Of a DNA stretch of 64,000 nucleotides, positions 1 through 9,130 are shown piece after piece. Source of the stretch: Bacteroidota bacterium (GTDB taxonomy: Bacteria > Bacteroidota > Bacteroidia > Bacteroidales > JAGONC01); contig JAPLDP010000031.1 of assembly GCA_026391695.1 (NCBI GenBank), positions 47,614-111,613 on the forward strand, in the 5' to 3' direction. The translations under genes were made by a program, and so were the position numbers. The notes beneath the pieces are model-generated. The model ran no database searches. It was not told the DNA's origin and saw nothing but the letters and a program-made list of their open reading frames with translations. Each line of letters begins with the position of its first letter. The stretch's first letter is position 1.

Positions 1-1740
1 GTCAGCGGAAGGGACGCATACGGTAACAGCTTCTGCCACCGGTTACACAAATTACACGAACAGCCAGGTAGTCATCCCGGAAGGCGGCACACTTGAGTTA
101 CAAATTTCCCTTTCACCCACCCTCGCAACGGGTCAGTACCGGTTTGTGCTGACCTGGGGAGAGTCTCCAACTGACCTGGATTCGCATTTGAAAACACCAT
201 CCATAGAAGGATCTACTTATCACATTTATTATAATTACAAGGGTTCTGCCGATAGTCCGCCTTATGCTATCCTCGATATTGATGATGTTACGAGTTTTGG
301 TCCTGAAACCACGACTATATATGACCTTTATCCCGGGGAGTATCACTATTATATTTACAATTATTCCGGAAGTCCTGAAATAATCACATCCAGCGCTGTG
401 GTACAGATATTTGATGATAACGGCCTGTTGCATACCCTGCAGGTTCCGACGACAGGAACCGGACGGTATTGGGACATTTGCACCATGAACGGATCGAACG
501 GGAATATCAGCATCATCAATCAGATTACTGAAACGGAACCCGGCGGTCTTCCATACTTGACACCTGATCAATTAAAGAAAAAGCCTCTTCCGGCCGGCAG
601 GAATATCGTTTCCTGGAACTGGAATTTCGGGGATGGAGGAAGCAGCACAGTGCAAAATCCTTCTCACACTTATGCTGCCAATGGATCCTATTCCGTCAGC
701 CTGACCGTATCGGACGGGGTGAACAATAAGACAGAAACCAAAAATGCTTTTATAACAGTAGGAGGGGGGGGTACCTCAACTTTGACCGGTATGGTTACGG
801 ATGCCATAAATGGCAATCCTATTCCAAATGCACTGGTTTCAGTCGCCGGATTAAGTGATTTAACTGATGCTAACGGTAATTATACCATCACAAATATCCC
901 GGCAGGTGTCCTGAATGCCAATTTTACCGCGACACCAACGAATGGAAATGCTCCCCTGGCAGTACAGTTCACCGATCTTTCAGCTGAAGGAACTCACACG
1001 GTAACAGCTTCTGCCACCGGTTACACAAATTACACGAACAGCCAGGTAGTCATCCCGGAGAGCGGCACCCTTGAGTTACAAATTGCGCTTTCACCGACCC
1101 TCGCGACGGGTCAGTACCGGTTTGTGCTGACATGGGGAGAATCGCCGACTGACTTGGATTCACATTTGAAAACACCATCCATTGAAGGATCTACTTACCA
1201 CATTTATTATAATAACAAGGGTTCTGCCGATAGTCCGCCTTATGCTATCCTTGATATTGATGATGTTACGAGTTTTGGTCCTGAAACCACGACTATATAT
1301 GACCTTTATCCCGGGGAGTACCACTATTATATTTACAATTTTTCCGGAAGTCCTGAAATAACCACATCCAGCGCTGTGGTACAGATATTTGATGATAACG
1401 GCCTGTTGCATACCCTGCAGGTTCCGACAACAGGAACCGGACTGTATTGGGACATTTGCACCATGAACGGATCGAATGGGAATATCAGCATCATCAATCA
1501 GATCACTGAAATAGAACCCGGCGGTCTTCCATACTTGACGCCTGATCAATTAAAGAAAAAGCCCATTCCGGCCGACAGGAATATCGTTTCCTGGAACTGG
1601 AATTTCGGGGATGGCGGAAGCAGCACAGTGCAAAATCCTTCTCACACTTATGCTGCCAATGGATCCTATTCCGTCAGCCTAACCGTATCCGACGGAGTGA
1701 ACAACAAGACAGAAACCAAAAATGCTTATATCATTGTTGG
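1..1740 (+). repeat. 978-bp tandem repeat inside the PKD protein gene
   Basis: Bases from about 1 to 761 recur at about 979-1739 with only scattered substitutions, mostly at synonymous sites. The offset is exactly 978 bp (326 codons). Such a repeat suggests recent in-gene duplication or conversion, and is a place where short-read assemblies can collapse or expand copies. Confidence 0.9.
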
Positions 1741-2002
1741 ACCTTATGGTGTGGATGAAGCAGCATGGGAAAAGGATATCAGCATATACCCAAATCCGGC
1801 TAAGGATCAGTTGCATATAAGTTCGGGTATCCGTATCGAATCTGTTGCCCTTTTCGATATAAACGGACAGCAGAAAATGTGGACAGATGACTGTGGCAAT
1901 AATTATTCCGTCAACCTGAGCAGTTTTCAGGATGGTACTTATATACTCCGGATCATAACTGAAAAAGGTAGTGTTCAGAGGAAGCTGAACATCCAAAGAT
2001 AA
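1..2002 (+). CDS. T9SS-sorted PKD / carboxypeptidase-regulatory-like surface protein (5'-truncated by window)
   Basis: The frame is open from the first base, so the true start lies upstream; the first in-window ATG is at 146. Two near-identical modules follow each other with a 978-bp period. Each has a domain beginning RFVLTWGESPTDLDSHLKTP (its DxDxH core resembles YfaP-type surface proteins), then the second half of a PKD domain (WNWNFGDG...NPSHTY). A carboxypeptidase-regulatory-like segment (TGMVTDAINGNPIPNALVSV) lies between them. The C-terminus is a T9SS type A sorting domain (ISIYPNPAKDQLHI ... GTYILRI), so the protein is expected to be exported through the Sec and T9SS pathways and kept at the cell surface. 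Function is probably adhesion or ligand binding. No catalytic motif is seen. The PKD strands appear split by inserted sequence (see findings). Confidence 0.8.
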   Translation, partial: SAEGTHTVTASATGYTNYTNSQVVIPEGGTLELQISLSPTLATGQYRFVLTWGESPTDLDSHLKTPSIEGSTYHIYYNYKGSADSPPYAILDIDDVTSFGPETTTIYDLYPGEYHYYIYNYSGSPEIITSSAVVQIFDDNGLLHTLQVPTTGTGRYWDICTMNGSNGNISIINQITETEPGGLPYLTPDQLKKKPLPAGRNIVSWNWNFGDGGSSTVQNPSHTYAANGSYSVSLTVSDGVNNKTETKNAFITVGGGGTSTLTGMVTDAINGNPIPNALVSVAGLSDLTDANGNYTITNIPAGVLNANFTATPTNGNAPLAVQFTDLSAEGTHTVTASATGYTNYTNSQVVIPESGTLELQIALSPTLATGQYRFVLTWGESPTDLDSHLKTPSIEGSTYHIYYNNKGSADSPPYAILDIDDVTSFGPETTTIYDLYPGEYHYYIYNFSGSPEITTSSAVVQIFDDNGLLHTLQVPTTGTGLYWDICTMNGSNGNISIINQITEIEPGGLPYLTPDQLKKKPIPADRNIVSWNWNFGDGGSSTVQNPSHTYAANGSYSVSLTVSDGVNNKTETKNAYIIVGPYGVDEAAWEKDISIYPNPAKDQLHISSGIRIESVALFDINGQQKMWTDDCGNNYSVNLSSFQDGTYILRIITEKGSVQRKLNIQR

Positions 2003-2585
2003 AGGTATCAAATTCGGGTTTGCTACGCTTATAGGAACACTTGCCTGGTCCCCAGACAATTGGGTGAATACTCCGCTGCTCTGCGGCGGAATTTGGGTCC
2101 AGGGTGCCGCTGGAGCGGCATTTCGCAGAGCTCAACTTGCCTGGGGTTCATTCCTGTGATTTACTAAGTTCAACTATTAGCCTATCTTGCTCCCCGAAAA
2201 GAGTATAAAAAAAAATATCATTCTTGTTTGCCTGTGATAACCCGGCTATTGAAAAAACCTAATTCTATTGGCTTTTTGCAAACCGGAGAAAGGTCGAAAA
2301 GGGTAGTAGGAAAATTTCTATTGCAGAAATTTGATCGGTCTTTGGCTTTTTTGTATCTTTACTCATGAAAAAATTTGTTCGAAAGTTTAATCACCTCAAA
2401 GATTATGAATATCAATGAGATAACAGACTTTTCCACTTTTTTTATGAACAATTCAGGTTAATATTAGTATTGATTTCCAGAAACAAATATCGTATATTTA
2501 TCAAAAAGATCATTTACTCTATAGATATATGTGAAACTTCTTTATATTAATGATGTATTTTCAAACCACCAATAAAAGTCGCATC
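2003..2585. other. Intergenic region with short hairpins and a leader
   Basis: No convincing gene is seen. Small GC hairpins occur near 2070-2120, including a perfect 7-bp stem with a 2-base loop at 2105-2120, in otherwise AT-rich DNA. A promoter lies at 2330-2361, leaving a 225-base leader before the RHS gene. The leader contains a 17-codon reading frame starting at 2365 (MKKFVRKF...) that I cannot judge. Confidence 0.5.
2330..2361 (+). promoter_or_regulatory. Predicted Bacteroidota-type promoter
   Basis: A TTTG box at 2330-2333 and a TATCTTTA box at 2354-2361 are separated by 20 bp, matching the TTTG-N19-21-TAnnTTTG pattern. It would drive the RHS gene through a long leader. Confidence 0.5.
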
Positions 2586-5500
2586 ATGAAAACAAAAAGT
2601 AAGAATCTATGTACATCCATTTTTATAGTGCTTCAAATTTCGCTTGGTATTTTCACTGGTTCAGCGTTGGCACTTGAATACACAAAACCTAATGAAGCTG
2701 GCCCATGGAACGAGACTTTTGTCAATTCTTATACCGGAAACTTTTTTTATTCAAAAACCTTACTGACATTGCCTGGAAGGGGCATTTCACTGGATTTGAC
2801 CTTATATTATAATAGCGGCCGGACACAACGTGACTGGGGTTTTGGTCATGGGTGGTCATTTACTTATAATCTGCTGTATTACTATTCGGATAACAACTCC
2901 ATTATTATCGAACGTGCTGATGGCCGTAAAGATGAGTATATTATCGCAGGAAAAGGATTTATCCCGCCAAAGGGTATTCATGACGAATTGACAGAGTATG
3001 AACCCGGAAAATTTGTTTTGACAAACAAATACGGTCTTAAATATTATTTTGATGACGATACGCATAAAAAAATCACCAGCATTGAAGACAGAAATGGAAA
3101 TACGGTTAACTTTTCTTATGATAACGGGAAGCTTAATAGCATTTCTGATCCCTCGGGCCGACAAATAAATATGGTTTGGCTGGAAGGCCATTTGATCCAG
3201 ATTGTCGACCCAAATGCATCTCTCAACAGGATCGTTTCACTGAACTATGACGATTACTCCAATCTGATTTCGATCATTGACCCGGCAGGCAATGAAATTG
3301 TATATGATTATGGTGAGTGGAGTGAGATAATTGGCATTACAAATGCCTCCCAGAACTCAATCAGCATTATTTATAATGAAGCTAAAGCTGTATCTGAAAT
3401 CAAATGCGACGCGACAAACTTTCATCAGGCATTTATTTATAACAGTCAGAATTACACAACTGAAGTGACCAATTACAATTCTTATGGGGATAGAATCAAA
3501 CTATACAAATTTGACCAGGAAGGAAGAGTAACTCAAATCCAATTTCCTATTGGAAATCCAATTTCTTATTCCTGGGATAATGAAAATAATATTATTACTT
3601 ATGCTGATGCCTTGGGAAATATCACTTACTTATCGTATGATGATAAAGGCAATCTCTTGTCCATTATCGATCCAGCCGGATTCACATCCATTTTTACCTA
3701 TGATGATCAATTCAGTCAGATTACCAGTTATACCGATCAAAATGGCAACCTTACCTCACTGAGTTATGACCTGCATGGAAACTTGCAAGGTATGACCGAT
3801 GCGTTGGGAAACACAATATCTTTTACTGTTGACAGCTACGGCAACAGAAATGGTTATACAAATAGAAATGGTAATGTTACCACTTATAACTATAATATCT
3901 CTGGTGATTTGATTAATGAAACTGATCCCCTTGGAAATAGCATTATTAATAATTTCGATGCGATAGGGAATTTGCTGAGTTCAACTGATAAAAACTGCAA
4001 TTTGACTTCCAATAATTACGATGCATTGAACCGGTTGATTTCCAGAACGGATCCTGCAGGTCATACGATATCATATGTTTATGATGCTGTTGGGAATATA
4101 ATATCCGAAACCAACGAAAATGGTTACACATTTTCCTATGAATACGATGCACTTCACCGGATTACGAAAGTTACGGATGCATTAGGCGGCATTGCCCAAC
4201 GGGCATATGACGAATGCGGTAACCTCATCTCAGAAACTGATGCAAATGGCCATACCATAACATTTGCATATAACCTGATGAATCAGATGACCTCCATGAC
4301 CGATCCACTGGGTTTCTCAGAAACGTACACTTTCGACGCCAATGGCAATAGGACAGGGGTCACCGATAAAAATGGCAATCAAACGGACTATAATTATGAT
4401 AATGTGAACAGATTGGTCGGGATTATTGATCCTTCAGGCTTTACCGATCTTTTTTCATACGACCCGTTTGGCAACAGGGTAAGTCATGTCAACAGGAATG
4501 GCTGTGAAACCATTTACACATTTGATGCCCTGAACCGGTTGTCAGGTGTTAAGGATCCCAATGACTTTTCAATTCAGTATACCTATGATCCGGAAGGAAA
4601 TATAATTTCATCCACCGACAAGCTGAACAACATAACCACTTTTATATATGATGCGATGAGCCGCTTGGTCAGTATCAGCGACCCGCTTGCATTTACTGAG
4701 CTTTACACGTATGATCCAAATGGTAATGTGATTGACTTTCAGGATAAAAATGGCAACTCAGTCACTTACGGCTATGACCAAATGGACAAGATGGTTGCTA
4801 TCGGGTATCCACTGGGCTATACAGAATCCTTTTCATTTGATCCACTGGGTAACATGATTAGTAAAACCGACAGGAACGGAAATACCACACATTTTGAATT
4901 CGATGCATTGAACCGGATCATTCTTAAGACAGATCCATTAGATCATTTTCTATCTTTTACCTATGATGCAGTTGGCAACAACTTAGCCTATTCCGACAAG
5001 AATGGGCATACAACTCAATATCAATATGATGAGGTAAACAGGATGATCATAAAAACCGATCCACAGGGTCACAGTGAAACACTCAGTTATAATCCGTCGG
5101 GGAAAGTTACCGGCTATACCGATAAAAATGGGTTTACTACAACTTATGCTTATGACTGCTGTGAACTCATAAGTAAAACATCACCTCTTGGATACACTGA
5201 ATATTATTCATATGATCCAGAAGGAAATTTAACATCTTTAACGGATCGAAATGGAATTTCAACTGGTTATGCCTATGACTGCCTTAACAGACTCACTTCG
5301 AAGACCAATGCTTTGGGAAATAGTTATACCAATGTATATGATCCGGCAGGGAATAAGACCGCATCTATTGATCCCAACGACCATACAACCCAATATACTT
5401 TTGACCCGCTGCGCAGGTTGGACAAGATAATTACACCGATGGGCAATACGACACAATTCAATTATGATGGCGTTGGAAATTTGACTCAAAAAACAGATGC

Positions 5501-7475
5501 AAATGGAAATGTGGTTACCTACCAGTATGATCAGTTGAATAATTTGATACTGAGATCATACCCCGAAGGCAATTCAATCGCGTATACTTATGATCCGGCA
5601 GGAAATCCGCTCCAATTAACGCATAATGGCGGACTATATGATGTGACCACCAATACGTATGATGCAATGAACCAGTTGGTTTCAAACCAGATGGATTATG
5701 GTGGATTGTTCACGAAATCGACAGGATATTCTTATGATAATGAAGGTAAACGTACCCAGATGAATTCAGGTGGTTTGACTACGACTTGGCAATATGATGG
5801 TGATGACCGTTTAGTTAAAATTACCGACCCTTTTGGAGAATCTACCTCATTTGAGTATGATAATGCCGGCAGGAGAACCAAGCTCACTTATAATAATGGG
5901 GTTTACACTGATTATGTTTACGACAATTCAGATAATCTGTCGGACTTAGCTCAATATAAGTCCAATGGCGAACTGATAATGGGATTCGCTTACAATTATG
6001 ACTATACAGGAAACCGTATAATTATGACAGAACGATATAATACCGGCACATTCACAACCAATTATTTGTATAGTCCGCTGAACAGTCTTATTACCGTTGC
6101 AACATCATGGGGCGATTCCTATCAGTACACTTATGATCCCGCCGGAAACCGGACATCAGCGGTGACAAATGGTGTAACAACCCAATATACTTACGATGCC
6201 GATGACAGGATGCTTTCAGCTGGAAATGCCGGTTATTCCTATGATAATAATGGCAATATGGTTCTCATGACTGATTATATAAGTACCACAAACTATTTTT
6301 ATAACGCCGAAAACCGGTTGGTGAAAGTCATTATTCTTCCCAATAACCAGATTGTCACCTATCAATATTCTGCAAACGGTGAACGAATAAGCAAGACCTC
6401 TAGCCCGACCGATTACTTTAATTTTAATTGCCATTACTGTCCTGTTTGTTGTAATTATTATTGTGATATATCCGAAGGGTATGATGATTCAGGAAATGTC
6501 AAGTCTGTCTTTACACAGGGTCAGCAGCATGATGAACACCTCAGCGTGATGATGAATGATTCTTCATTTTATTATTTATCGGATGGTTTGGGCTCAATCA
6601 GGGCACTTATTGACGAACAGGCCAATGTGGTTCAATCCTATGAGTATGATCCCTTTGGTGTCATTACCTATGAGTTTGGCAAGATGGAAAATGCTTACAG
6701 GTTCACGGGCAGGGAGTATGAAGATGAATTCTCACAATATTATTACCGTGCCCGTTACTATGATCCTGCGTCAGGCAGGTTTACCTCAAGGGATCCTAAA
6801 CCGATTGAAGATATGATAGGCTGCCAGGGCAGAACGGATAATCTGCCCCGGATTTGTGGATCCTCCTGTGAAATGGCCCCGCCGGTGCATGATATAACGG
6901 TTGCTGAAGCTGAAATGAACCAGTATGTTTATGTGGATAATAATCCGGTTAACTGGGTTGATCCTTCCGGAAAAGAGACTGCCCAGAATGAGGGTTGTTC
7001 TCCGGTTGGTGCTGAAGTAAAGAAATCGGTTTGCCGTCCGGGTAAAGGTGATGAACCCTTTTATAACTGCGATACAAAAAACCTGAAACATAAAAAAATT
7101 ATGCACGAATCATACATAGAGGTTAATCTGGGTGCTGAATATCAAGGAGTTTCAGTAGGCGTGACAACCGGCTATAAAGAAGGTGAGGAAGAAGAAACCG
7201 AAATAAAACCATGCACCGCCACTAGATTCTGCTATGAAGTATCATGTGTTTGTGAATTTGACCAAGGAAAAACCCGTTCAAGGAGGTTGAAAGAAGTCGG
7301 TAGCAGAATTTTCAGTGGTAATCCTTTAACCCTGCTTCTTTCACCAAGTCCATTAGATATATATGTATACTCATGGCAATGCAGTGCAACAGGAGGTGGT
7401 GGTTGGATAGAGGCACCACTCCCATGCGATAAACCTGAATGCAAATGTTGTACTGAATGCCTGGAAAAAAAATAA
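2586..7475 (+). CDS. Large secreted RHS/YD-repeat protein
   Basis: About 1,629 residues. An upstream ATG (2550) exists, but the ATG at 2586 gives a clean signal peptide (MKTKSKNLCTSIFIVLQISL...GSALA). A DUF6531-like start (SYTGNFFYSKTLLTLPGRG) is followed by dozens of YD repeats (YDxxGNxxSxTDxNGN), which in RHS proteins build a hollow beta-shell. The conserved RHS core end is present (YYRARYYDPASGRFTSRDP), with the usual NPVNWVDPSGK boundary. The region beyond it, about 160 residues, would be the variable effector tip; it is cysteine-rich and ends CKCCTECLEKK. I do not recognise a toxin fold there. A second cysteine cluster (CHYCPVCCNYYCD) interrupts the late YD region. No immunity gene is evident; the next gene encodes a secreted FlgD-Ig-like protein. 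Confidence 0.9.
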   Translation: MKTKSKNLCTSIFIVLQISLGIFTGSALALEYTKPNEAGPWNETFVNSYTGNFFYSKTLLTLPGRGISLDLTLYYNSGRTQRDWGFGHGWSFTYNLLYYYSDNNSIIIERADGRKDEYIIAGKGFIPPKGIHDELTEYEPGKFVLTNKYGLKYYFDDDTHKKITSIEDRNGNTVNFSYDNGKLNSISDPSGRQINMVWLEGHLIQIVDPNASLNRIVSLNYDDYSNLISIIDPAGNEIVYDYGEWSEIIGITNASQNSISIIYNEAKAVSEIKCDATNFHQAFIYNSQNYTTEVTNYNSYGDRIKLYKFDQEGRVTQIQFPIGNPISYSWDNENNIITYADALGNITYLSYDDKGNLLSIIDPAGFTSIFTYDDQFSQITSYTDQNGNLTSLSYDLHGNLQGMTDALGNTISFTVDSYGNRNGYTNRNGNVTTYNYNISGDLINETDPLGNSIINNFDAIGNLLSSTDKNCNLTSNNYDALNRLISRTDPAGHTISYVYDAVGNIISETNENGYTFSYEYDALHRITKVTDALGGIAQRAYDECGNLISETDANGHTITFAYNLMNQMTSMTDPLGFSETYTFDANGNRTGVTDKNGNQTDYNYDNVNRLVGIIDPSGFTDLFSYDPFGNRVSHVNRNGCETIYTFDALNRLSGVKDPNDFSIQYTYDPEGNIISSTDKLNNITTFIYDAMSRLVSISDPLAFTELYTYDPNGNVIDFQDKNGNSVTYGYDQMDKMVAIGYPLGYTESFSFDPLGNMISKTDRNGNTTHFEFDALNRIILKTDPLDHFLSFTYDAVGNNLAYSDKNGHTTQYQYDEVNRMIIKTDPQGHSETLSYNPSGKVTGYTDKNGFTTTYAYDCCELISKTSPLGYTEYYSYDPEGNLTSLTDRNGISTGYAYDCLNRLTSKTNALGNSYTNVYDPAGNKTASIDPNDHTTQYTFDPLRRLDKIITPMGNTTQFNYDGVGNLTQKTDANGNVVTYQYDQLNNLILRSYPEGNSIAYTYDPAGNPLQLTHNGGLYDVTTNTYDAMNQLVSNQMDYGGLFTKSTGYSYDNEGKRTQMNSGGLTTTWQYDGDDRLVKITDPFGESTSFEYDNAGRRTKLTYNNGVYTDYVYDNSDNLSDLAQYKSNGELIMGFAYNYDYTGNRIIMTERYNTGTFTTNYLYSPLNSLITVATSWGDSYQYTYDPAGNRTSAVTNGVTTQYTYDADDRMLSAGNAGYSYDNNGNMVLMTDYISTTNYFYNAENRLVKVIILPNNQIVTYQYSANGERISKTSSPTDYFNFNCHYCPVCCNYYCDISEGYDDSGNVKSVFTQGQQHDEHLSVMMNDSSFYYLSDGLGSIRALIDEQANVVQSYEYDPFGVITYEFGKMENAYRFTGREYEDEFSQYYYRARYYDPASGRFTSRDPKPIEDMIGCQGRTDNLPRICGSSCEMAPPVHDITVAEAEMNQYVYVDNNPVNWVDPSGKETAQNEGCSPVGAEVKKSVCRPGKGDEPFYNCDTKNLKHKKIMHESYIEVNLGAEYQGVSVGVTTGYKEGEEEETEIKPCTATRFCYEVSCVCEFDQGKTRSRRLKEVGSRIFSGNPLTLLLSPSPLDIYVYSWQCSATGGGGWIEAPLPCDKPECKCCTECLEKK

Positions 7476-7511
7476 TAACTTAATAAATGACTATACTTAG
7501 GAGGTTCTGAA

Positions 7512-7943
7512 ATGAAAAAATCTGGATTAATAATTTGGGTCATAACCGTATTTATAAATTTGCTTAGTACTCCTTCCTTTGGTCAGTTTTTCATCGCTGG
7601 TGGTTATCAGAATGGAGAATTAGGCAGCGGAGGGGATGAAACACTGGACGTTATTTATCTTGAAGATAAAGGTGACATGATCACGTTTTATCCCAATCCT
7701 TTTCATGCAATCAACAGAATAGATATATCACTTAATAGAAGCCATAGCGTTTCAATCTTTATATTTGACCTCAATTCCAGGAAAATTAAAATTATAGTTT
7801 CACAAACAAGGATGGAACAGGGGATCAGAACTTTCAAGTGGGATGGATCTGATGAAAATGGAAACGCCGTGGCCCCAGGAACCTACCTCTATCAGTTTAT
7901 CATTGATAACCATTCTTATTTTAAGAAGATCATAAGATTATAA
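7512..7943 (+). CDS. Small secreted FlgD-Ig-like / T9SS C-terminal-domain protein
   Basis: 143 residues: a signal peptide (MKKSGLIIWVITVFINLLST...FG), a short glycine-rich linker, then almost only a FlgD-type Ig-like domain of the kind found at T9SS cargo C-termini (ITFYPNPF ... FKWDGSDENG ... GTYLYQFI). It starts 36 bases after the RHS gene and has an unusually good Shine-Dalgarno (AGGAGGT at 7499-7505, 6 bases before ATG), rare in this phylum. A strong terminator follows. The position suggests co-expression with the RHS protein, perhaps as an accessory or shield. As a protein that is nearly all sorting domain it has no obvious activity of its own. Confidence 0.75.
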   Translation: MKKSGLIIWVITVFINLLSTPSFGQFFIAGGYQNGELGSGGDETLDVIYLEDKGDMITFYPNPFHAINRIDISLNRSHSVSIFIFDLNSRKIKIIVSQTRMEQGIRTFKWDGSDENGNAVAPGTYLYQFIIDNHSYFKKIIRL

Positions 7944-7944
7944 G

Positions 7945-7967
7945 AAAAAGGGATGTCATCCCTTTTT
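7945..7967 (+). terminator. Rho-independent terminator
   Basis: A 10-bp perfect stem (AAAAAGGGAT/ATCCCTTTTT) with a 3-base loop and a T-run begins two bases after the stop codon. It closes the RHS transcription unit. Confidence 0.8.
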
Positions 7968-8051
7968 CCAGAAAAAGATAGGGTAGGAGATTGCGTTATT
8001 GGCAATTGAAATTTTCACTATATTTCCGGCATCTTAGCAAAATGTTTTTTC

Positions 8052-8069
8052 AATCATTTTAAAATGATT
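8052..8069. promoter_or_regulatory. 18-bp perfect palindrome just upstream of the efflux operon
   Basis: AATCATTTTAAAATGATT is a perfect palindrome ending four bases before the adaptor start codon. Its position over the leader fits an operator for a dimeric repressor of the pump genes. No regulator gene is adjacent, and the AT content makes chance possible. Confidence 0.35.
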
Positions 8070-8073
8070 TTTG

Positions 8074-9129
8074 ATGAAAAAATCTGTTGTCTTATACATT
8101 CTTGCCGGTCTCCTGATTGCCTTCGCAATTTTCAAGATCATCAATAATAAAAAGGAAAGCCAGTCGATGACCACCAAGCCGGTTGCTGTGGTTCTTCCTG
8201 CCGAAGGACATATCGTGCGTGATACTTCGGTCAATTACGAGTTGAATACCGTAGGTACCATACGTGCCTTTGAAACAGTCGATATCGGGAGCGAGATCAG
8301 CAAGAGGCTGGTATCCATTAACTTTGAGGAGGGAAGCACTGTGAGTGAAGGGACTTTGCTCTTCAAACTCGATGATGCCGACCTGAAAGCACAACTTGAA
8401 AAACTGTCCATACAGGAAGAACTGGCTCAGCAGAACGAAGAAAGGAGCAAAGCTCTCCTGGCAAAGGGTGGCATAAGCCAGCAGACCTACGATGAAGAGC
8501 TGAACACATTAAAAACCCTGCAGGCTGAAATACAGATAATTCATGTCGACCTGGACAAAACCGAGATACAAGCACCATTCTCCGGAAAGATAGGGCTGCG
8601 TACTGTCAGCGAAGGAGCATACATCACCCCGGGATTAGTCCTGACGACACTTCAGGATATTCATAAAGTAAAGGTCGATTTCTCGGTACCTGAACGTTAT
8701 GCCGGCAGTATCAGGGAAGGGCAGAAGGTTACCTTTACCATCCCTGGCAGTCCACGGTTTTTTGATGCCATCATCCTTGCCATTCAGCCAAATGTGGATG
8801 TAACAACAAGGAACCTTCAGATCAGGGCAGTAGCAGAAAACACCGGACGATTGCTCTTCCCGGGCTCTTCAGTCAAGGTTTTCCTGAACTTTGGCGAGAG
8901 CGGCAAGACGTTGTTCATACCATCACAATGCCTGATGCCATCACTAAAAGGATATAGCGTATTTGTCGTTAAAAATAAAATAGCACAGTTGAATACGGTA
9001 AAAACCGGAATTCGTACAAAAGAGAGCGTCCAGATCACAGAGGGGATTAGTATGGGTGACACCCTTGTCATGACCAACCTGCTGAGGATCAGACCTGGTT
9101 TTAAAGTAAAGATTACAAAAATCAACTAA
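8074..9129 (+). CDS. RND efflux periplasmic adaptor (membrane fusion protein)
   Basis: 351 residues. The ATG at 8074 is preferred to the TTG just before it. An N-terminal membrane anchor (VVLYILAGLLIAFAIFKII) precedes a lipoyl-like half-motif (VDIGSEISKRLVSINFEEGS), a helical hairpin (QEELAQQNEERSKALLAKGG), the second lipoyl half (IQAPFSGKIGLRTVSEGAYI) and beta-barrel and membrane-proximal domains. This is the MexA/AcrA-type adaptor that links the inner-membrane pump to the outer-membrane channel. It is first in a three-gene operon, with 1 base between it and the pump gene. Substrate cannot be read from sequence. Confidence 0.92.
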   Translation: MKKSVVLYILAGLLIAFAIFKIINNKKESQSMTTKPVAVVLPAEGHIVRDTSVNYELNTVGTIRAFETVDIGSEISKRLVSINFEEGSTVSEGTLLFKLDDADLKAQLEKLSIQEELAQQNEERSKALLAKGGISQQTYDEELNTLKTLQAEIQIIHVDLDKTEIQAPFSGKIGLRTVSEGAYITPGLVLTTLQDIHKVKVDFSVPERYAGSIREGQKVTFTIPGSPRFFDAIILAIQPNVDVTTRNLQIRAVAENTGRLLFPGSSVKVFLNFGESGKTLFIPSQCLMPSLKGYSVFVVKNKIAQLNTVKTGIRTKESVQITEGISMGDTLVMTNLLRIRPGFKVKITKIN

Positions 9130-9130
9130 A

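Noticed and set aside
113..571. Long antisense frames in the PKD gene, also 1160-1549
   Set aside because: The two are copies of each other because the underlying gene is repeated. They lack a start context or protein-like composition independent of the sense strand.
2586..7475. CRISPR-like regular repetition
   Set aside because: The periodicity is protein-level YD repeats with diverged DNA, not short identical repeats with unique spacers. No CRISPR array or cas gene was seen anywhere in the window.
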